Shown piece by piece: positions 1-13,971 of a stretch of DNA of 64,000 nucleotides. Source of the stretch: Clostridia bacterium (GTDB lineage: Bacteria; Bacillota; Clostridia; Oscillospirales; Acutalibacteraceae). The notes under the pieces were generated by a model. The model searched no databases and was not told the origin of the DNA. It saw only the letters and a list, made by a program, of their open reading frames with translations. The first letter of the stretch is position 1. Each line of letters starts with the position of its first letter. The position numbers were made by a program, and so were the translations under genes. The stretch is taken from contig JAKSQX010000004.1 in the NCBI GenBank assembly GCA_024403955.1, positions 1-64,000 on the forward strand, read 5' to 3'.

Positions 1-866
1 AGTTCTATCACCTCATCAAAGGCGTAGCAGAGGTTGTCTTTCGAGTGGGCATCTGAGCTCAAAATAACTGGTGTGTTATGCTCAGAAAGGAACTGCAAAA
101 CCCTCTCTGAAGGATAAGGTGTTGTGCGGAATCCACGGCCCATTCCTCCAGTGTTGATTTCAAAGATAACAGGCGTAGCTACGAGCTTTTCGAGTGCCTT
201 GCGCTCAGCCTCGATATAGCGTAGATCCTCCGTATCAACGAATGGAATTCCCTGTTCATTCATGAACTTTTCATTATATTTTGTGATCAAATCGAAGTGT
301 CCAATCACGTCACATTTTGTCTTGTCATAGAGGTCTGACACAAGCTCAAAATAGCGCTCAGCAGCAGCCATTCTATCACCATTAAAATAGTGCTCAACAG
401 CATAGTTAAATATCTCACTGGCACCATCAACAGCTGAGTTTACAGTGTCCTTTTCATAGATGGCATGAACGGAACCGATGACATAATCATAGTCCTCTAA
501 ATCATCCGCCAAAGACCAATAATCCTGCTCTACACCGAGCAAAATATCGATGTCATTCTTGTACTTTTCCTTGAGTTCGTTGACCTGATTCTTGTACTCT
601 TTAGTACCCTCAGGGCTCATTGGCCAATCCTTCTCCTTTGGAAGATAAGAATGGCTAGAAAAGCCTAGTTTAGGCATATTCTTCTCTATTGCAGCCTTTA
701 CAATATCCTCAAGTTCATCCTGCCCATCGCAAAATTTACTGTGAACGTGGAAGTCCGAATAGATACGCTTGCTAGTTATTCTCTTAGCGTTTTTATAGCC
801 ATTAACAACTATGAAAATAAAGTAAGCAATTGCTATAGCTATTAAAATCCATTTAATTGTTCCCAT
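1..866 (-). CDS. PHP-domain histidinol-phosphatase-like protein, membrane-anchored (3' end outside window)
   Basis: I translated this partial frame by hand. It starts with ATG at 866 and runs off the left edge after about 288 codons. Residues 5-22 are a hydrophobic helix (WILIAIAIAYFIFIVV), followed by the PHP metal motif DFHVHSKFCDG, then SVH, a GHFDL segment and SSDAH. These are hallmarks of the PHP/HisK phosphoesterase family, whose members remove phosphate from histidinol phosphate or related substrates with a metal cluster. The N-terminal anchor is unusual for HisK, so the substrate is uncertain and no hisK symbol is given. It lies beyond the terminator of the V-ATPase operon and so probably has its own promoter, which I could not define. 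Family call is firm; exact reaction is inference. Confidence 0.8.
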   Translation of the reverse strand, partial: MGTIKWILIAIAIAYFIFIVVNGYKNAKRITSKRIYSDFHVHSKFCDGQDELEDIVKAAIEKNMPKLGFSSHSYLPKEKDWPMSPEGTKEYKNQVNELKEKYKNDIDILLGVEQDYWSLADDLEDYDYVIGSVHAIYEKDTVNSAVDGASEIFNYAVEHYFNGDRMAAAERYFELVSDLYDKTKCDVIGHFDLITKYNEKFMNEQGIPFVDTEDLRYIEAERKALEKLVATPVIFEINTGGMGRGFRTTPYPSERVLQFLSEHNTPVILSSDAHSKDNLCYAFDEVIE

Positions 867-912
867 CAAAAGACCTCGTTTAATAATGTATATAAATTAC
901 CTTATTATAATA

Positions 913-943
913 AAATAAAGGACCCCCTTTTTCAAGGGAGTCC
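913..943 (-). terminator. Rho-independent terminator of the V-ATPase operon
   Basis: On the minus strand, GGACTCCCTT pairs with AAGGGGGTCC (one G-U pair) around a GAAA loop and is followed by TTTATTTTATT. It lies 15 nt past the stop codon of the subunit D gene. Confidence 0.8.
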
Positions 944-957
944 ATTTATTTTTGTGA

Positions 958-1617
958 TTATTGTTTCTCACTATAATGATGAGCGTCTTCAAGCATCATA
1001 TCTTTTACCTTCATAAGACGTGTAGTTGTACTACGGTCGTTCTCATCAAGTTTCATACGAATATACTTGATTGTCTCTTCATACTGAGGAATCATAACGT
1101 GCTCGAGAGCGTTAACACGACGACGTGTCTTCTCGATCTCAGCAGCCATAAGCTGGCATGATTTTTCAACCTCAGCAAGTCTGAGCATTAAAGGCATGAT
1201 ATCGGATAAAGCCTTAACAGCGTCATCCAAATCTGAAGATGTGAAAGCATAACCGTAAGAGTAAATGTCGTTTGCATCTGCTGTTTTGAATTTTGTTTCA
1301 AAAACAGGGATCATAACGCTCATGACATTCTTTTCAGTAATTTCGAGGCTCATCTCCTGCATAGGAAGCATAAGAGCAACGTTCAAAGCTTCATCAGACA
1401 TTACAGAACGAGCAACTGCCATATGAGCATTTGCCTCTGCAATACCCTTTTCAACCTGTCGACGGAGCTCTTTGTTCTCACGAACAAGCTCAATAAACTG
1501 ACGCATCAATTCGTCACGTTTATCTTTCAGGAGTTTATGACCTTTTTTAGCGGTCTTTAACTTGCCTTTCATGTTAGTGAGTTCCATGCGGGTAGGATTA
1601 ACATTTAATCTTGCCAC
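958..1617 (-). CDS. ntpD: V-type ATPase subunit D (central stalk)
   Basis: 219 residues, the usual length for subunit D, the coiled-coil central shaft that turns inside the A3B3 head of the V-type Na+/H+ ATPase. The start MARLNVNPTRMEL and the long helical heptad segments at both ends (about 10-75 and 150-205) are typical. The start codon is GTG, preceded by AGGTGAG. It is the last gene of the nine-gene operon, 15 nt after ntpB and directly before the operon terminator. No truncation seen. Confidence 0.95.
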   Translation of the reverse strand: MARLNVNPTRMELTNMKGKLKTAKKGHKLLKDKRDELMRQFIELVRENKELRRQVEKGIAEANAHMAVARSVMSDEALNVALMLPMQEMSLEITEKNVMSVMIPVFETKFKTADANDIYSYGYAFTSSDLDDAVKALSDIMPLMLRLAEVEKSCQLMAAEIEKTRRRVNALEHVMIPQYEETIKYIRMKLDENDRSTTTRLMKVKDMMLEDAHHYSEKQ

Positions 1618-1632
1618 GTAAACTCACCTACT

Positions 1633-3006
1633 TTACTTTTTGTCATAGTACTCGTCGAGTAATGCATCAGAAATACGCTTAAGTTCTGCACGAGGAAGAA
1701 GTCTAAGAAGTTCCCAACCAAGGTCGAGAGTTTCCTCGATAGAACGGTTTGTATGATAGCCCTGTGAAACGTAACGCTTCTCGAACTCATCAGCGAACTT
1801 AGCATAGAGAAGGTCGATATCTGTAAGAGCAGCCTCACCAAGGATTGTCATGAGCTCCTTAGCGTCCTTACCACGAGAGTAAGCAGCGAAGAGCTGGTTC
1901 ATTGTGTTGGAGTGGTCCTTACGAGTCTTACCTTCACCAGTACCCTTATCCTTAAGACGTGAAAGTGATGGAAGTACGTCTACTGGAGGCTGAATTCCAC
2001 GACGGTCAAGTTCACGTGAAAGCATGATCTGGCCCTCTGTGATGTAGCCTGTAAGGTCAGGGATTGGGTGAGTCTTGTCGTCCTCAGGCATTGAAAGGAT
2101 AGGAATCATAGTGATTGAACCATCCTTACCCTTCTGACGACCAGCGCGCTCATACATTGTTGCAAGGTCAGTGTAGAGGTAACCTGGGTAACCACGACGA
2201 CCTGGAACTTCCTTACGAGCAGCAGATACCTCACGAAGAGCATCTGCATAGTTTGTGATATCAGTCATGATAACGAGAACGTGCATGCCCTTTTCAAATG
2301 CAAGGTACTCAGCAGCTGTAAGAGCCATCTTAGGAGTAGCGATACGCTCAACAGCAGGGTCGTTTGCAAGGTTTGAGAACATGACTGTTCTATCAAGAGC
2401 GCCTGTCTCACGGAATGACTCTACGAAGAAGTTCTGCTCTTCGAATGTGATACCGAGTGCTGCAAATACAACGGCGAACTGCTCGTCCTTACCGCGTACC
2501 TTAGCCTGACGTGCGATCTGAGCTGCAAGTTCAGCATGTGGAAGACCTGAACCTGAGAAAATAGGAAGCTTCTGACCACGAACAAGAGTGTTAAGTCCGT
2601 CGATAGCAGAAACACCTGTCTGAATGAACTCTGATGGGAATGCACGAGCTGCTGGGTTCATTGGTGCACCGTTTACATCGAGTCTCTTATCAGGAATAAT
2701 TTCTGGACCACCATCGATTGGGTTGCCGAGACCGTCGAATACACGGCCGAGCATGTCAGCAGAAACACCAAGTTCCATCTGACGTCCAGAGAAACGAACC
2801 TTAGAGTCAGAGAGGTTGATACCTGTTGAGCTCTCGAAGAGCTGTACAACAGCGTTAGAACCATCTACTTCAAGAACTCTGCAACGACGCTTGTCGCCGT
2901 TACCAAGCTCGATCTCGCCAAGTTCGTTATATGTAACGTTTTCAACGTCACGAACGATCATAAGAGGACCAGCTACCTCTTGTATAGTTCTATACTCTTT
3001 TGGCAT
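1633..3006 (-). CDS. ntpB: V-type ATPase regulatory subunit B
   Basis: 457 residues, full family length. Subunit B is the non-catalytic partner that alternates with A in the peripheral head. Visible landmarks are the N-terminal beta-barrel opening ([14 protein letters not shown]), [29 protein letters not shown] and the highly conserved [21 protein letters not shown]. The P-loop is degenerate (SGSGLPH), as expected for a regulatory subunit. Start ATG overlaps the stop of ntpA (TAATG) and is preceded by GGAGGAGG, so the two head subunits are translationally coupled. Confidence 0.97.
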   Translation of the reverse strand: MPKEYRTIQEVAGPLMIVRDVENVTYNELGEIELGNGDKRRCRVLEVDGSNAVVQLFESSTGINLSDSKVRFSGRQMELGVSADMLGRVFDGLGNPIDGGPEIIPDKRLDVNGAPMNPAARAFPSEFIQTGVSAIDGLNTLVRGQKLPIFSGSGLPHAELAAQIARQAKVRGKDEQFAVVFAALGITFEEQNFFVESFRETGALDRTVMFSNLANDPAVERIATPKMALTAAEYLAFEKGMHVLVIMTDITNYADALREVSAARKEVPGRRGYPGYLYTDLATMYERAGRQKGKDGSITMIPILSMPEDDKTHPIPDLTGYITEGQIMLSRELDRRGIQPPVDVLPSLSRLKDKGTGEGKTRKDHSNTMNQLFAAYSRGKDAKELMTILGEAALTDIDLLYAKFADEFEKRYVSQGYHTNRSIEETLDLGWELLRLLPRAELKRISDALLDEYYDKK

Positions 3007-4769
3007 TAATAGTCCTCCTCCTTGTTAAGAGCATCAGAAAGTTCAGAGTTGAGTCTTGCTGAGATCTTTTCGAATTCTGCATCAATTTCGTCTTCCTTGA
3101 TGTACTTGAAACGTCCGATAGCTTCACGTACTGGAAGGTCAATGATGTCTTTAATAGCTGCACCCTTTGAAAGAGCATCTGCTGCCTGCTCGTAGAAAGC
3201 AATTACGAGAGTCATCATGTCGTGCATCTTCTTAGGTGAAGTATAAGTATCAACTGGATCGAAAGCTACCTGATGAAGGAAGTCCTCACGGATTGAACGA
3301 GCAGCTTCCATCTTAAGACGGTCAGGATCTGAAAGAGCATCCATACCTACCATCTTAACGATTTCGTCGAGCTCTGCTTCCTCTGAGAGGAGTGTCATCA
3401 TCTTTGTACGAAGTTCTGTCCAGTTTTCAGCTACGTTAGCGTTAAACCACTTACCAAGCTTATCAGCATAAAGTGAGTAAGATGTAAGCCAGTTAATAGC
3501 TGGGAAGTGTCTCTTATAAGCAAGAGCTGCGTCGAGACCCCAGTATACCTTAACGATACGAAGTGTTGCCTGAGATACAGGCTCTGAAATATCACCACCT
3601 GGAGGTGATACAGCACCGATTGCTGAGAGAGCACCTTCGCGCTCATCAGAACCGAGTGAAACTACGCGACCAGCACGCTCATAGAACTGAGCGATACGAG
3701 AACCGAGGTAAGCAGGGTAACCTTCCTCACCTGGCATTTCCTCAAGACGACCAGACATTTCACGAAGAGCCTCAGCCCAACGAGATGTAGAGTCAGCCAT
3801 GAGAGCTACTGAGTAACCCATGTCGCGGAAGTACTCAGCGATTGTGATACCTGTGTATACTGATGCTTCACGAGCAGCAACAGGCATATCAGATGTGTTA
3901 GCGATAAGAACTGTACGTTCCATGAGAGACTTACCTGTATGTGGGTCGATAAGTTCTGGGAACTCGTTAAGTACGTCAGTCATCTCGTTACCACGCTCGC
4001 CGCAACCGATATATACAACGATTTCAGCGTCTGCCCATTTAGCAAGCTGGTGCTGTGTAACTGTTTTACCTGAACCGAATGGTCCTGGGATAGCAGCACA
4101 ACCACCCTTTGCAAGTGGGAAGAGTGCGTCAACAACTCTCTGTCCTGTTACAAGTGGCATATCAGGGTCGATCTTCTTAGCATAAGGACGGCCAACACGT
4201 ACAGGCCACTTCTGCATAAGTCCAATTTCCTCGCCACTATCAAGTGTAGCAACTGTGTCAGTTACAACGAAGTCGCCTTCAGCGATCTTCTTGATCTTAC
4301 CACCCTTTGAACGTGGTGGGATCATAATTCTATGCTCAACAACCTCAGTTTCCTGTACAACACCGATGATGTCGCCAGCTACAACTTCGTCACCTTCAGC
4401 AACCTTTGGTACAAAGTGCCATTTCTTTTCTCTGTCGAGAGAAGGAACTTCGATACCTCTCTTAAGGTTGTTACCAGTCTGAGCCATGATTTTTTCAAGA
4501 GGTCTCTGAATACCATCATAGATTGTGGTAATAAGACCAGGACCAAGTTCAACTGAAAGAGGTTCACCTGTTGATTCAACAGCTGTACCTGTTCCGAGAC
4601 CTGAAGTCTCTTCGTAAACCTGGATAGAAGCACGGTCTTCGTGCATTTCGATTATTTCACCAATAAGTCTCTCGTCACTTACACGTACAACGTCGTACAT
4701 GTTAGCGTCACGCATGCCATCGGCAATAACAAGTGGTCCGGAGACTTTGGTAATAGTACCTTTACTCAT
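3006..4769 (-). CDS. ntpA: V-type ATPase catalytic subunit A
   Basis: 587 residues from the preferred start. This is the ATP-hydrolysing head subunit. The Walker A loop reads GPFGSGKT, Walker B lies in [17 protein letters not shown], and the bulge domain characteristic of A subunits is present (about residues 110-190, [16 protein letters not shown]). The frame is open to a GTG at 4781, but family members start MxxGxIxKVSGP, which matches ATG at 4769. Fifty nt separate it from the subunit F gene. The pairing with ntpB and the conserved order leave no real alternative. Confidence 0.97.
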   Translation of the reverse strand: MSKGTITKVSGPLVIADGMRDANMYDVVRVSDERLIGEIIEMHEDRASIQVYEETSGLGTGTAVESTGEPLSVELGPGLITTIYDGIQRPLEKIMAQTGNNLKRGIEVPSLDREKKWHFVPKVAEGDEVVAGDIIGVVQETEVVEHRIMIPPRSKGGKIKKIAEGDFVVTDTVATLDSGEEIGLMQKWPVRVGRPYAKKIDPDMPLVTGQRVVDALFPLAKGGCAAIPGPFGSGKTVTQHQLAKWADAEIVVYIGCGERGNEMTDVLNEFPELIDPHTGKSLMERTVLIANTSDMPVAAREASVYTGITIAEYFRDMGYSVALMADSTSRWAEALREMSGRLEEMPGEEGYPAYLGSRIAQFYERAGRVVSLGSDEREGALSAIGAVSPPGGDISEPVSQATLRIVKVYWGLDAALAYKRHFPAINWLTSYSLYADKLGKWFNANVAENWTELRTKMMTLLSEEAELDEIVKMVGMDALSDPDRLKMEAARSIREDFLHQVAFDPVDTYTSPKKMHDMMTLVIAFYEQAADALSKGAAIKDIIDLPVREAIGRFKYIKEDEIDAEFEKISARLNSELSDALNKEEDY

Positions 4770-4819
4770 TCTATCTATCACTTGCCTTTCTGTTTACGGC
4801 TTAAAATTAAAATTCGCAA

Positions 4820-5137
4820 TTACGCGTCTGAAAGTATATCTGAGCCAACTGCCTGTTCAACAGACTTGCTGACGTTTCTCATGCCAAGACCTGTATTACC
4901 CTGGATACCAGGAATTGGAATAATTGCTGGTGTAGGTAATTCACGGTAACGGTCGAGTTCGCTTTCGATTTGTGTTGCAAGTTCTTCAGTAATGAAAATT
5001 ACTGCATATCCGCCGTCTACCATAGAACGAAGTTGATGGATAGCAACCTGAGGATCTTCGATTGGGTAGATTTCAAGACCTATAGAAGCAAAGCCATAGA
5101 TGCTTGATTTATCGCCCATTGCTGCAATCTTAAACAT
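4820..5137 (-). CDS. ntpG: V-type ATPase subunit F (central stalk)
   Basis: 105 residues, normal for subunit F (called NtpG in Enterococcus), a small Rossmann-like protein that binds subunit D at the bottom of the shaft. The pattern is typical: KIAAMGDKSSIYGFASIGL, a central FITEELA, and the TPAIIPIPG segment. Its start overlaps the end of ntpC by 8 nt, suggesting coupled translation. The position between C and A matches the standard order of bacterial V-ATPase operons. Confidence 0.93.
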   Translation of the reverse strand: MFKIAAMGDKSSIYGFASIGLEIYPIEDPQVAIHQLRSMVDGGYAVIFITEELATQIESELDRYRELPTPAIIPIPGIQGNTGLGMRNVSKSVEQAVGSDILSDA

Positions 5138-6104
5138 AAAGCGCTCTCACCCTCCCTCTTATAACTTCTGCAGGAAGATTATTAATCTTGGCTGAAAGAA
5201 TTATACGTACGGTTTTAATTTCTGCATCACGTGCAACGTAGTAAGCAATAATTGGGTCAATACCAAATGCTGTGTAACGTGCCATTGTAACGCATTCCAT
5301 AAGAATATCGTCGCACCATTTTTCAAAGCTTGATGTAGACTCCTTAAACTTTTCAGCTGCAGCTGAATAAGAGGACTCATCAACATAAGCAAGTACTGCT
5401 TCAACACTCTCAAGTGCTGTCTCTACAAGCTTATCCTTTGTAATAGTGTCACACTCACAGATTGAACGCTCGATAAAGTCCTTAGACTTACCTGTGTTTG
5501 CGCAACGAAGAGCTGTCTTAATGTTAGCTGTTGCGCACATACGCTCTGCGAGTTCAGCGAGAACTGGGCTACCAGACTCTACACCGAGGAACTTGATTCT
5601 CTCAAGTGTAGCCTTGTCGATGATAGCATCAGCGAGCTGACCATTTGAAGTAGCTGTAAGTACTTCATATGCCTCCTCTGCTGGCTTCTGCATGAAGTCA
5701 GGAAGGTCAGACCAACGTCTTTCGTCAACTGCCTTTAAAATGCTCTCTGTATCATAAACCGTTGATTGAACATATAAGTCTTTCGCGTCATGCTGAGATA
5801 CGATACTTTTAAGTGCTGCCTTAAGGTTCTGCATGTCGTTCTTGATGAGGAGTAAATCAAGTTCATGAAGATCTGGAAGAATCTCCTCAAGGAAAGCCCA
5901 TGTCTTAGCGAAATAATTTTCAAGATATGTAGCATAATCGTAGATATCTTTAATTTCGCCCCAGCCAGAGTCTGAAAGCTTCTGCATTGTTGCTTTATAG
6001 TCAGCTGCAGTAATAAGCTGTTCAATATCTGCTGCACTTAAAAGAGAAAGCTCATTTGCCCTCACACGCGCTACTGCATAAGTGTAATCTAATTCGCGAT
6101 TCAT
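5130..6104 (-). CDS. ntpC: V-type ATPase subunit C
   Basis: 324 residues. Subunit C (the d-like subunit) is an all-helical funnel that sits on the c-ring and joins it to the central stalk. The sequence is helical throughout, with the family features TYAVARVRANE near the start and the C-terminal AYYVARDAEIKTVRIILSAK and RVRALYV. Start ATG has GGAGG at normal spacing. It lies between ntpE and the F gene. Function rests on family similarity and operon position. Confidence 0.93.
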   Translation of the reverse strand: MNRELDYTYAVARVRANELSLLSAADIEQLITAADYKATMQKLSDSGWGEIKDIYDYATYLENYFAKTWAFLEEILPDLHELDLLLIKNDMQNLKAALKSIVSQHDAKDLYVQSTVYDTESILKAVDERRWSDLPDFMQKPAEEAYEVLTATSNGQLADAIIDKATLERIKFLGVESGSPVLAELAERMCATANIKTALRCANTGKSKDFIERSICECDTITKDKLVETALESVEAVLAYVDESSYSAAAEKFKESTSSFEKWCDDILMECVTMARYTAFGIDPIIAYYVARDAEIKTVRIILSAKINNLPAEVIRGRVRALYV

Positions 6105-6137
6105 TATTGTCGCGCCTCCTTTTGCAATATGTGTTGT

Positions 6138-6728
6138 TTAGGCAAAAATTATACTAAAGAGTTCATCTTTGATAGCGTCACGAGAATCCTCGATGAGTGC
6201 ATCAAAGGTGCAGTTAATTTCAACATCTCCGTAAACGAGAATAAAACCGTCAGAGATATTAGCTGGGTCCTTAGCAACGCTAATCTTAGCGCCTTTTGCA
6301 AGACCCTCATTAATTTTCTTATCGAAGTCCTTAGGTAAACGACCTAAATCCTTCTTAGAAAGAAGCATTGTACCCTCACCGCTCTGAGCATATTTCTTTG
6401 CAAGAGCGTAGAGTGCTGCAAAATATTCATCATCAGGCATATCGCCTAATTTCTTAGAGGCAACATCAATAGCCTTGTTGATAATCTCAACTCTTGTAGC
6501 AAGAAGTTCTTTCTTACCCTCAAGTTCAGCACCTGATTCAGCCATGTCAACAATAGCTTTAGCTTCTTTGTTGGCAGCCTCTACAATTGCTGCTTGATTA
6601 TCAGAAGACTGTTGTGCAGCAGCATCTTTGATTTTCTGAGCCTCATTCTGAGCGTCGAAAATGATGCCGTCACATTTTGCAGCAGAGTCACTAGCAATTC
6701 TTTCGATAATTTTTTCTAACCCTGCCAT
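6138..6728 (-). CDS. ntpE: V-type ATPase subunit E (peripheral stalk)
   Basis: 196 residues. Subunit E forms the peripheral stator together with the small H/G subunit. The first half (about 5-100) is an alanine, glutamate and lysine rich coiled coil, the second half a compact domain with a GDVEINCTFDALIED segment, as in other E subunits. Start ATG is preceded by TAGGAGG. It lies between ntpK and ntpC. No anomalies seen. Confidence 0.92.
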   Translation of the reverse strand: MAGLEKIIERIASDSAAKCDGIIFDAQNEAQKIKDAAAQQSSDNQAAIVEAANKEAKAIVDMAESGAELEGKKELLATRVEIINKAIDVASKKLGDMPDDEYFAALYALAKKYAQSGEGTMLLSKKDLGRLPKDFDKKINEGLAKGAKISVAKDPANISDGFILVYGDVEINCTFDALIEDSRDAIKDELFSIIFA

Positions 6729-6771
6729 TGATAAACCTCCTAATCAATAATGTTTAACTAACTAATCTAAA

Positions 6772-9334
<2,563 letters not shown>

Positions 9335-9375
9335 TCAAGATACACCTCCTTATTAAATTTGTCTCCATAATGAGC

Positions 9376-9687
9376 TTATGGAATAATGTGCTTGATTACA
9401 GTTGCAATAGATTCGTCCATCTTCTCTTCACTCTTCTTGAGAAGACCGTCTCTCTTCTGTGCAGCCTGAGTTCTTGCGTCCGCATAAATCTCGTCCGCTT
9501 TTTTCTGAGCCTTTGAAAGGATCTGCTCCTTCTCCTTGGCTGCAGCAACCTTACCGGCTTCAGCAGTAGCTTTAGCCTCTGCCTCTGCTGCCTTAACTAT
9601 TTCAGCAGCTTTTGCTCTTGCAGCAGCTTCTTTGTCAGCAGCTGTTTTCTCTGCGTCGAGGACCTGATTAATCATTTCTGAAGCCAT
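9376..9687 (-). CDS. ntpF: V-type ATPase subunit H/G (peripheral stalk, AhaH-like)
   Basis: 103 residues, one long alanine/lysine/glutamate-rich coiled coil. This is the small stator subunit (AhaH in archaea, NtpF in Enterococcus) that pairs with subunit E. It is the first gene of the operon, as usual. The ATG is preceded by AAAGGGG at a slightly long spacing. Low-complexity helix limits what sequence alone can prove; position in the operon carries much of the call. Confidence 0.85.
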   Translation of the reverse strand: MASEMINQVLDAEKTAADKEAAARAKAAEIVKAAEAEAKATAEAGKVAAAKEKEQILSKAQKKADEIYADARTQAAQKRDGLLKKSEEKMDESIATVIKHIIP

Positions 9688-9775
9688 TTGCCAAATTTCC
9701 CCTTTCTCGAAAAATTTAATATGTTACTAATAAACCTATTAATATAGAATATTAATAACGAGTATTAACTTAAAC

Positions 9776-9804
9776 ATTATAGCAACCGAAATATACAAAT
9801 TCAA
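9776..9804 (-). promoter_or_regulatory. Predicted sigma-A promoter of the V-ATPase operon
   Basis: On the minus strand, TTGAAT (9799-9804) and TATAAT (9776-9781) are separated by 17 nt. Transcription would begin near 9769, leaving a leader of about 80 nt before the first gene. I found no recognisable aptamer in that leader. Confidence 0.7.
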
Positions 9805-9910
9805 CAAGTAAACTCTTAAAAAATGGCCTATTCCTTGTTAACTTTTTGACATATCTTTTATTGCCCATTTTTGGTGTTGAAATGGTACTATTTTTTGGTG
9901 TTTTTTTTGG

Positions 9911-9939
9911 TTGTTTTACTAAATAACTTATGTTAAAAT
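9911..9939 (+). promoter_or_regulatory. Predicted sigma-A promoter of the PRPP synthetase gene
   Basis: TTGTTT (9911-9916), a 17 nt spacer and TAAAAT (9934-9939), with the start codon about 50 nt past the expected start of transcription. The region from 9688 to 9995 holds this and the divergent ATPase promoter in very A+T-rich DNA, with no gene between. Confidence 0.65.
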
Positions 9940-9995
9940 TTTTACGTATATATCTTAATATGAATATGAGATTCTGTTTTGGGGGTAAACTTAAA

Positions 9996-11231
9996 ATGAT
10001 AACTGAAACTACAGCATTCGACTTACCAGAGAGCTCCGAATACACCAAAATCCCTTACGGAAAACTTGGTATTATCGCTCTCCCAGGTACTGAAGAATTC
10101 GCAGAGAAGATTGACCATTACATCGTTAAGTGGAGAAAAGAAAATGACAAATCTACTGCCTCCCCTCTTAACATTGAAGGTTACTTGAAAGATTCTTATC
10201 TTATCAACGTTTCTTGCCCACGTTTTGGTTCAGGCGAAGGAAAAGCTGTTATCAACCAGACCGTTCGTGGCTACGATATCTTCATTCTTGTTGATGTATT
10301 CAACTACGGCGTTAAGTATAAGATGTACGGTCAGGAATTTCCAATGAGCCCAGATGACCACTTTGCCAACCTTAAAAGAGTTATCTCTGCTATCGGTGGT
10401 AAAGCACACAGAATCACTGTTGTAATGCCAATGCTCTATGAAGGACGTCAGCACAAGCGTAGTTCTCGTGAATCACTCGACTGTGCTATGGCTCTCCAGG
10501 AACTCGTAACCATGGGTGTTGACTCACTCATCACATTCGACGCACACGACCCTCGTGTACAGAATTCAATCACTCTCAACGGTTTTGAGAACATCTCCCC
10601 AATTTACCAGATGATCAAGGCTCTTATTAAGAGTTCACCAGATATCGACTTCAACCCTGAAAATATCATGGTTGTATCCCCAGATGAAGGTGGTATGGGA
10701 CGTGCCATCCACTACGCAACAGTTCTCGGCGTAGAACTCGGTATGTTCTACAAGCGCCGTGACTACACAAGAATCGTAGACGGCAGAAACCCAATCCTTG
10801 CACATGAATTCCTCGGCACTAACGTTGAGGGTAAAGACGTTATCATTGTTGATGATATGATTTCTTCAGGCGAGTCAATGCTTGAAGTTGCAGCAAAGCT
10901 TAAGGGCCTCGGTGCAAACCGTATCTACGTTTGCACATGCTTCGGCCTCTTCTGCAACGGCCTCGAAATATTTGACGAAGCCCAGAAAAACGGCACAATC
11001 GAAAAGGTTCTTACAACAAACCTTGTTTACAGAACACCTGAGCTCAAGGAGCGTACATGGTACACTGAAGTTGAGTTGTCAAAGTACGTAGCACTCATCA
11101 TTGATACTATCAACCACGACTTCTCAATCTCATCACTCCTTGACCCATCAGAGAAGATTAGAAAGATCCTTGAACGCCACGAGGCAGAGCTCTCAACTAA
11201 GTCTGGCGCACAGATGGATCTCGGCATCTAA
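9996..11231 (+). CDS. prs: Ribose-phosphate pyrophosphokinase, long form
   Basis: Makes PRPP from ribose 5-phosphate and ATP for nucleotide, histidine and tryptophan synthesis. The PRPP-binding loop is VIIVDDMISSGES (about 282-294), and PMLYEGRQHKRSSRES and FDAHDPRVQNSI match the family's catalytic flexible loop and regulatory regions. At 411 residues it is about 95 longer than the classical enzyme, with extra sequence at the N-terminus (about 1-90) and C-terminus. Start ATG at 9996 follows GGGGG; the open frame to 9930 overlaps the promoter and is unlikely to be used. A strong terminator follows. Confidence 0.88.
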   Translation: MITETTAFDLPESSEYTKIPYGKLGIIALPGTEEFAEKIDHYIVKWRKENDKSTASPLNIEGYLKDSYLINVSCPRFGSGEGKAVINQTVRGYDIFILVDVFNYGVKYKMYGQEFPMSPDDHFANLKRVISAIGGKAHRITVVMPMLYEGRQHKRSSRESLDCAMALQELVTMGVDSLITFDAHDPRVQNSITLNGFENISPIYQMIKALIKSSPDIDFNPENIMVVSPDEGGMGRAIHYATVLGVELGMFYKRRDYTRIVDGRNPILAHEFLGTNVEGKDVIIVDDMISSGESMLEVAAKLKGLGANRIYVCTCFGLFCNGLEIFDEAQKNGTIEKVLTTNLVYRTPELKERTWYTEVELSKYVALIIDTINHDFSISSLLDPSEKIRKILERHEAELSTKSGAQMDLGI

Positions 11232-11244
11232 GTTAAACAAAAAG

Positions 11245-11278
11245 AAACCGCTTATCACTTCGATAAGCGGTTTTTATT
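11245..11278. terminator. Bidirectional terminator between prs and ligA
   Basis: AAACCGCTTATC pairs perfectly with GATAAGCGGTTT around a five-base loop, followed by TTATTAT on the plus strand and preceded by A-rich sequence. It can end both convergent genes. Confidence 0.85.
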
Positions 11279-11286
11279 ATGTCCAT

Positions 11287-13736
<2,450 letters not shown>

Positions 13737-13737
13737 T

Positions 13738-13926
13738 TGTTTAAAGCCTGCCGGGTACGATTCTCCTTGAATACTAACCCAACGAATTATTAACGGGAGC
13801 CTAACTCGAATACGGATTGCAGACCTCCCCTTTATGGGACGCTGGGAGCATGGTAGTGGACGGAGGGCACCCACCTGCTTATTGTGCAGGTTAATATATC
13901 TTGGACCCCGGCTCGGCGGGTGTAAA
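13738..13926 (+). ncRNA. ssrS: Candidate 6S RNA
   Basis: About 190 nt without a sensible frame but full of complementary segments. The ends pair (CCTGCCG near 13746 with CGGCGGG near 13915), consistent with one long, interrupted rod. The right part contains GGAGGGCACCCACCTG and a small hairpin ACCTGC/GCAGGT, as I remember from clostridial 6S RNAs, which bind sigma-A RNA polymerase. It lacks the features of tmRNA, SRP RNA and RNase P that I would recognise. A strong terminator follows. Ends are approximate, and the identity needs a covariance-model search. Confidence 0.6.
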
Positions 13927-13933
13927 TAATTGA

Positions 13934-13970
13934 AAAAGAGACGCTTATTAATAAAGCGTCTCTTTTATTT
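13934..13970. terminator. Bidirectional terminator after the candidate 6S RNA
   Basis: AAAAGAGACGCTT (13934-13946) pairs with AAGCGTCTCTTTT (13954-13966), followed by ATTTTTT. It can stop the RNA from the left and the fumarase-beta gene from the right. Confidence 0.85.
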
Positions 13971-13971
13971 T

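Noticed and set aside
3820..4185. 121-codon plus-strand frame across the ntpA gene
   Set aside because: Antisense to the conserved core of a V-ATPase A subunit; no start signal and no recognisable protein.
13738..13926. tmRNA, SRP RNA or RNase P RNA as alternatives for the structured RNA
   Set aside because: No alanine-tRNA-like ends with a T-loop and tag frame, no SRP GGAAG-type loop, and no RNase P core motifs that I could recognise.
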